The notes below the pieces were generated by a model. It made no database searches, was not told where the DNA came from, and saw nothing but the letters and a program-made list of their open reading frames with translations. Of a stretch of 43,318 bases of DNA, positions 39,477 through 43,318 are shown in pieces (position 1 is the stretch's first letter; each line of letters opens with the position of its first letter). Location: positions 1 to 43,318 of the forward strand of contig WJIU01000026.1 of the NCBI GenBank assembly GCA_014730115.1. The letters are read 5' to 3'. The position numbers and the translations under genes are program-made. Origin of the DNA: Microcaldota archaeon (GTDB lineage Archaea; Micrarchaeota; Micrarchaeia; Anstonellales; Bilamarchaeaceae).

Positions 39477-41831
39477 TCATTCATCCTCAAGCTTTACCTG
39501 CTTTGTTGAATCAGCCAGCCCCTCGGTCAGCCTGGAGAGCTTGTGCAGCACTATCTTTTTCTCCGCGCTGGAGACTATCCTCCTGGTCCTTTCAATCGCA
39601 TCAGGGTTCACCGACATGGAGGTGGTCCCGTATTCCACCAGCCTTTCCGCGAATTCAGGGTAAACAGAAGGAGCCTGCCCGCAGAGCGAGGTGGTGACAC
39701 CGTACTTCTTGCAGGTGCTTATTACCTGCTTCAGTGCCCTGAGCACTGCCTCGTTCCTTTCGTCAAACCCTTTGGCCATGGTGGCATTGTCGCGGTCGAT
39801 TCCCAGTATGAGCTGGGTGAGGTCGTTGGTCCCCACCGAGATGCCGTCAATGCCCTCCTCGCAGAACTGGTCAATTAGGAACACCGTGCTGGGCACCTCC
39901 ACCATTATCCACAGCTTGAAGTCCCTGGTCCGGTAGATGCCCACTTCATGCAGGGCCTCCTTGATTGCCCTGAGCTCACCAATCCTTCTTACAAAGGGAA
40001 CCATCAGCCACAGGTTGGGGAGGTGGAACTCCTCCCTCACCTTCTTTAATGCCTGGAGCTCCATCTTGAAGACTTCCGGCTCGGAGAGGTATCTTGCCGC
40101 GCCCCGGAATCCCATCATGGGGTTTGCCTCCTCAGGCTCATATTTTTCCCCGCCCTCCAGGTTGCGGTATTCATTGGTCTTGAAGTCGGTTGCCCGGTAG
40201 ACCACCGGCCTGGGGAAGAATGCGGCAGCGAATTTCCTCAGGTCCCCGGCAAGCTTTTCTATGAACTCTTCCTGGCGCCCCTCCTCAATCATCTTCCTGG
40301 GATGGGAGCCTATCTCTGCAATCATGAATTCAGCCCTGAGCAGGCCCACTCCGTCGCAGGGCAGCTGGGCGACCTTCTCTGCCTGGTCCACATCGGCAAG
40401 GTTCACGTAAATCTTGGTTCCGGTGATTGGCGCCTCCGGGGCCCTGGCCATGCCTTCCTCGGCCCTCTTGGCCGCTGCTTCCGGCGCAGACACCAGCCCC
40501 TCGTATACCAGGCCGTGGCTTCCGTCAACAGAGACCTCCATCCCGTCCTTCAGGACGGTGGTGGCATCCTGGGAGCCTACAATGCACGGGACCCCCAGCT
40601 CCCTGCTCACAATCGCTGCATGGCTGGTCATTCCGCCTGTGTCTGTAACTATTGCCGCCGCCTTTTTCATCGCAGGCACGAAATCAGGGGTGGTCATCTC
40701 AGTAACAAGTATGTCCCCCTTTTCCATCTTGCTGGTCTCCTTGGCTGTTTCAACCAGCCTCACCTTCCCCATGCCTATGCCCGGGGAGGCCCCAAGGCCC
40801 TTGACCAGCACCTTGGCCTCGCTTACGTCCTTTCTTTCCTCTTCCCCTTCCTTTTCTTCGCCCTTCTCCATTCCCTTGAGCGTGGTTATGGGCCGGGACT
40901 GCACCACATAGAGGTTGCCCCTTTCAAAGGCATATTCAATGTCCTGGGGGAAGTTGTAGTGCTCCTCAATCTTTTTGCAGATTCTGGCAAGGTCCTTGAT
41001 TTCCAGGTCGGAAAGCTTCTGCTTTCCCCTTGCCTCTTCCTTGATTTCCACCTTTTGGTTCTCCCCGTCCATCTTGATTATCATCCAGGGCTGCTCCACC
41101 ACGGACTTGTCAATAATCTTCATTGAATTCTTGTCCACCCGGTAGGTGTCAGGAGTTATCTGCCCGCTGACCACAACCTCACCCAGGCCGTAGGCGGCCT
41201 CAATTGAGAGTATGTCCGGGTCGTTGTAAAGCGGGTCCACGGTGAATGTTACCCCTGCCTTCTCGCTCTGGACCATCATCTGGACCACTGAGGAAAGCCC
41301 CACCTTCATGTGTTCGAACTTGTTTTCGGTCCGGTAGAAAATTGCCCTGGGCTCGAAGAGCGATGCCCAGCATTCCTTTATGGCCCGGAGAAGGTTTTCC
41401 TCTCCATGTATGTTCAGGAACGTGGACTGCTGGCCTGCAAATGAGGCAGTGGGCAGGTCCTCTGCAGTGGCACTGCTCCTTACTGCCACATACACTTCCC
41501 GCCCCACCATCTCGTTGAGCTCTTTGTAGGCCTGGACAATGTCATCACGGATGTCGGTGGGCATGTTGCCCTCCAGAATCATCTTCTTAATCTTATCAGA
41601 GGCTTCCACCAGCGCTTCATGGTCATTGACATCAAGGTTCTCCAGGAGCTTTGTGATTGGCTCCTTGATGTCATTTGCCTCCAGGTGCTTGAAATATGCA
41701 CCGCTTGTTGTCACAAAGCCGTTCGGAATCGGGAATCCGTTCCGCAGCATCTCTCCCAGGTTTGCACCTTTTCCCCCTGCTTCCGCAAGACTGTTCCGGT
41801 CCAGCTCCTTAAACCACAATATGTTTTTCAT
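39477..41831 (-). CDS. ppsA: Phosphoenolpyruvate synthase (pyruvate, water dikinase)
   Basis: This enzyme of about 784 aa makes PEP from pyruvate, ATP and water, the entry to gluconeogenesis. The N-terminal ATP-grasp domain begins WFKELDRNSLAEAGGKGANL; the phosphohistidine loop is GGMTSHAAIVSRELGVPCIV; the C-terminal PEP-binding barrel has SVGTNDLTQLILGIDRD and the catalytic-Cys loop SLCGQAPS. A charged insert (KGEEKEGEEERKD) sits before the swivelling domain. Start ATG 41831 is preferred to GTG 41840. It stands alone between divergent and convergent neighbours. Confidence 0.97.
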   Translation of the reverse strand: MKNILWFKELDRNSLAEAGGKGANLGEMLRNGFPIPNGFVTTSGAYFKHLEANDIKEPITKLLENLDVNDHEALVEASDKIKKMILEGNMPTDIRDDIVQAYKELNEMVGREVYVAVRSSATAEDLPTASFAGQQSTFLNIHGEENLLRAIKECWASLFEPRAIFYRTENKFEHMKVGLSSVVQMMVQSEKAGVTFTVDPLYNDPDILSIEAAYGLGEVVVSGQITPDTYRVDKNSMKIIDKSVVEQPWMIIKMDGENQKVEIKEEARGKQKLSDLEIKDLARICKKIEEHYNFPQDIEYAFERGNLYVVQSRPITTLKGMEKGEEKEGEEERKDVSEAKVLVKGLGASPGIGMGKVRLVETAKETSKMEKGDILVTEMTTPDFVPAMKKAAAIVTDTGGMTSHAAIVSRELGVPCIVGSQDATTVLKDGMEVSVDGSHGLVYEGLVSAPEAAAKRAEEGMARAPEAPITGTKIYVNLADVDQAEKVAQLPCDGVGLLRAEFMIAEIGSHPRKMIEEGRQEEFIEKLAGDLRKFAAAFFPRPVVYRATDFKTNEYRNLEGGEKYEPEEANPMMGFRGAARYLSEPEVFKMELQALKKVREEFHLPNLWLMVPFVRRIGELRAIKEALHEVGIYRTRDFKLWIMVEVPSTVFLIDQFCEEGIDGISVGTNDLTQLILGIDRDNATMAKGFDERNEAVLRALKQVISTCKKYGVTTSLCGQAPSVYPEFAERLVEYGTTSMSVNPDAIERTRRIVSSAEKKIVLHKLSRLTEGLADSTKQVKLEDE

Positions 41832-41904
41832 GACGACCACATTTGCCAGTGGAGCATTGCCTTTGAAACCTCTCCGCTGGATTTGACCTAAAATAGCATA
41901 TATT

Positions 41905-41914
41905 CTTTATAAAA
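41905..41914 (+). promoter_or_regulatory. TATA box for the GIDE-LemA operon
   Basis: CTTTATAAAA is centred about 26 nt upstream of ATG 41936, the leaderless spacing seen at several other genes in this window. Confidence 0.55.
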
Positions 41915-41935
41915 CTTCTCAGCGATTCAGGGCAT

Positions 41936-42748
41936 ATGGAACTAACCGGTGCCGCCGCAGCGATGCCCTGCTGCCTTTTTTCAGCGGTACTTGGCTTGGT
42001 GGGGGCAGGGATAGCATACTCGGGCGTAAAGGAATACCTGCTGGTCCAGAAGATAAAGAATACGCCCACTTCAAAGGTGCGCTCGGCCGCCGCCGGCCTG
42101 GTTGAGCTTTTCGGAAAGGCAGCAAAAAAGGAGGAGCTGTCCAGCCCGGTTACCAGAAAGCCGTGCGTGCTGTGGAAGGTTCTCGCAGAGTACAGATACA
42201 AGAAAAAGCACGGCCATGGCTGGAGAAAGTTCTTTTCTGACGGCTCAAAGGAGCGCTTTTTCCTTGACGACGGCACCGGCAGAATGCTCGTAGACCCGCT
42301 TGGCGCGGAGGTGCGTGTGAAGCCCGATTTCAGGTTTACTGGAAAGCTTTCCGACCGGCAGTTCTTCGGCCTGCTGCCGGCAAAGCAGCTGGACAAAAAA
42401 GTGCTTGACTACCTGGAGGAAAACCCGAAGGCGAAAAAGGCCTTTGAAAGAGAGCGCCACAGGACCATCAGGATGCGCGAATACATTGTTGAGGAACGGG
42501 ACAAGGTATACGTGCTTGGGACCGCGTCCCCGCTGGAAGGCGCAGGCAGCGATGTGGCTCACAGAAACCTGGTGGTGAAAAAAGACAATATTGACAGGAT
42601 AATGTTCATTGCGGATTCAAAAGAGGAGCAGGTTGCCCTGTCTATGGGCATAAAAAGCTGGGTGTCCATGTTCATTGGGCTGATGCTTCTGCTTGGCTCC
42701 ATGTTAGGGGGCCTTCTCATGCTTATGCACCTAAATTCGTTTGCGTGA
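41936..42748 (+). CDS. GIDE/MUL1-like (BAM domain) membrane protein, no RING
   Basis: The 270-aa protein has an N-terminal TM (LFSAVLGLVGAGIAYSGV), a soluble region with SSPVTRKPCVLWKVLAEYRY, FLDDGTGRMLVDPLGAEV and REYIVEERDKVYVLGTA, and a C-terminal TM hairpin (WVSMFIGLMLLLGSMLGGLL). This matches the GIDE domain of prokaryotic proteins related to mitochondrial MUL1, without the ubiquitin-ligase RING. It is typically found beside LemA, as here (4-nt gap). Function unknown. Confidence 0.85.
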   Translation: MELTGAAAAMPCCLFSAVLGLVGAGIAYSGVKEYLLVQKIKNTPTSKVRSAAAGLVELFGKAAKKEELSSPVTRKPCVLWKVLAEYRYKKKHGHGWRKFFSDGSKERFFLDDGTGRMLVDPLGAEVRVKPDFRFTGKLSDRQFFGLLPAKQLDKKVLDYLEENPKAKKAFERERHRTIRMREYIVEERDKVYVLGTASPLEGAGSDVAHRNLVVKKDNIDRIMFIADSKEEQVALSMGIKSWVSMFIGLMLLLGSMLGGLLMLMHLNSFA

Positions 42749-42752
42749 TATT

Positions 42753-43318
42753 ATGGTATTTGAGCTTGTCTGCTGCGGCGGCGTTGCCGCCCTCGGGATT
42801 CTTTCAGTATTCTACCTGTTTACTGTCTACAACGGCCTTGTTGAAATAAGGAACAACACAGAGAAGGCATGGCACAATATAGACGTGGTGCTCAAGCAGC
42901 GCTCCGACCTGATACCCAATCTTGTGGATACGGTGAAAGGCTATATGAAGCACGAGCGCTCCACCCTGGAGCAGATAACAAGGCTGAGGGCAGAGATAAT
43001 GGCATATGAAAGCCCGGCAAAGAAGGCAAAAGCCAGCGAGGCGCTGACGGAAGCCCTGAAGTCTGTGTTTGCAGTTGCGGAGAACTACCCCCGGCTGAAG
43101 GCAAGCGACAACTTCATGGAGCTGCAGAAGCAGCTCTCTGCGATGGAAAACCAGATTGCAGACCGCAGGGAGTTCTACAACCATTCCGTCCTGCTTCTCA
43201 ATACAAGGATTAATACATTCCCGGACATGATAGTTGCCAAGCCCCTGGGCTTCAGGGAAAAGGAATACTTCACTGCATCAGGGGAAGAGAAAAAGGCGGT
43301 GGAGGTTGAGTTCGGGGA
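42753..43318 (+). CDS. lemA: LemA family protein (partial, runs off the window)
   Basis: The first 188 codons are present with no stop. After an N-terminal TM (VCCGGVAALGILSVFYLFTV) the helical LemA core follows: YNGLVEIRNNTEKAWHNIDV, VLKQRSDLIPNLVDTVKGYM, ALKSVFAVAENYPRLKASDN and QIADRREFYNHSVLLLNTRI. LemA proteins are membrane-anchored coiled-coil proteins of unknown function. It is missing from the ORF track because the stop lies beyond the window. It follows the GIDE gene after 4 nt. Confidence 0.93.
   Translation, partial: MVFELVCCGGVAALGILSVFYLFTVYNGLVEIRNNTEKAWHNIDVVLKQRSDLIPNLVDTVKGYMKHERSTLEQITRLRAEIMAYESPAKKAKASEALTEALKSVFAVAENYPRLKASDNFMELQKQLSAMENQIADRREFYNHSVLLLNTRINTFPDMIVAKPLGFREKEYFTASGEEKKAVEVEFG

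Noticed and set aside
1-43318. CRISPR arrays, tRNA or rRNA genes
   Set aside because: No regularly spaced repeats, no T-arm GTTCRANYC within a cloverleaf, and no rRNA segments were recognised by eye; a tRNAscan and Infernal run would be decisive.

Overview
The window is archaeal chromosome. It carries a complete A-type ATP synthase operon (H-I-K-E-C-F-A-B-D), Alba chromatin protein, ribosomal protein L15e, a class II HMG-CoA reductase, a Dph2-type diphthamide enzyme, an Rpp30-like RNase P subunit and the archaeal AmmeMemoRadiSam triad. TATA boxes lie about 25 nt upstream of many start codons, which points to leaderless transcripts; other genes have clear Shine-Dalgarno motifs (AGGAGG, GGTGAT). 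Very tight packing, short protein versions and a CxxC-x17-CxxC mini-protein suggest a DPANN-like lineage, but that placement is inference. Codon use is moderately GC-rich with frequent AGG and CCG. Several genes look foreign or unusual: a Hanks-type kinase, a predicted beta-barrel protein, PPR repeats and an AT-rich metallopeptidase-like gene.

Layout. 1-190: decayed 3' end of an IS200/IS605-type tnpB with its terminal hairpin. 258-3278: lipoprotein, nitroreductase, DUF1622 plus PEBP pair, and a 50-aa zinc-ribbon protein missing from the ORF track. 3318-4218: a dihydrouridine synthase broken by a third copy of a 10-bp tandem repeat. 4251-4459 and 7724-7926: two paralogous copies of an apparently undescribed two-ORF micro-cassette (34 aa plus 33-35 aa) with matching promoters. 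4707-7732: Alba with an acidic proline-rich tail, DUF92 membrane protein, metallopeptidase-like protein, sugar nucleotidyltransferase. 8119-13291: lipoprotein, an operon of wHTH regulator, HMG-CoA reductase and GT4 phosphoglycosyltransferase, a YdjM/DUF457 protein and a SIMPL protein. 13292-13949: unresolved region with short competing ORFs.

13950-17720: polyamine genes speD-speE, then the radical SAM AmrS, Memo and AMMECR1 genes. 17756-20494: two paralogous proteins of unknown function flanking two tiny minus-strand genes. 20491-28821: the ATP synthase operon, with L15e divergent from it. 29602-33965: beta-barrel protein, Ser/Thr kinase with PEGA-like domain, RNase P p30-like subunit, and a small secreted or membrane protein. 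33954-36810: nucleoside hydrolase overlapping a phosphoribosyltransferase (a plausible base-salvage couple), and SAICAR synthetase. 36894-37389: frameshifted PPR-repeat gene. 37386 to the end: Dph2, small basic protein, SGNH-like lipoprotein, PEP synthase, GIDE-like membrane protein and a LemA gene running off the window.

No tRNA, rRNA or CRISPR array was recognised. The strongest leads are the duplicated micro-cassette, the 10-bp repeat expansion in dus, the frameshifted PPR gene, the beta-barrel protein, and the unknown paralog pair with its small cysteine-rich neighbour.
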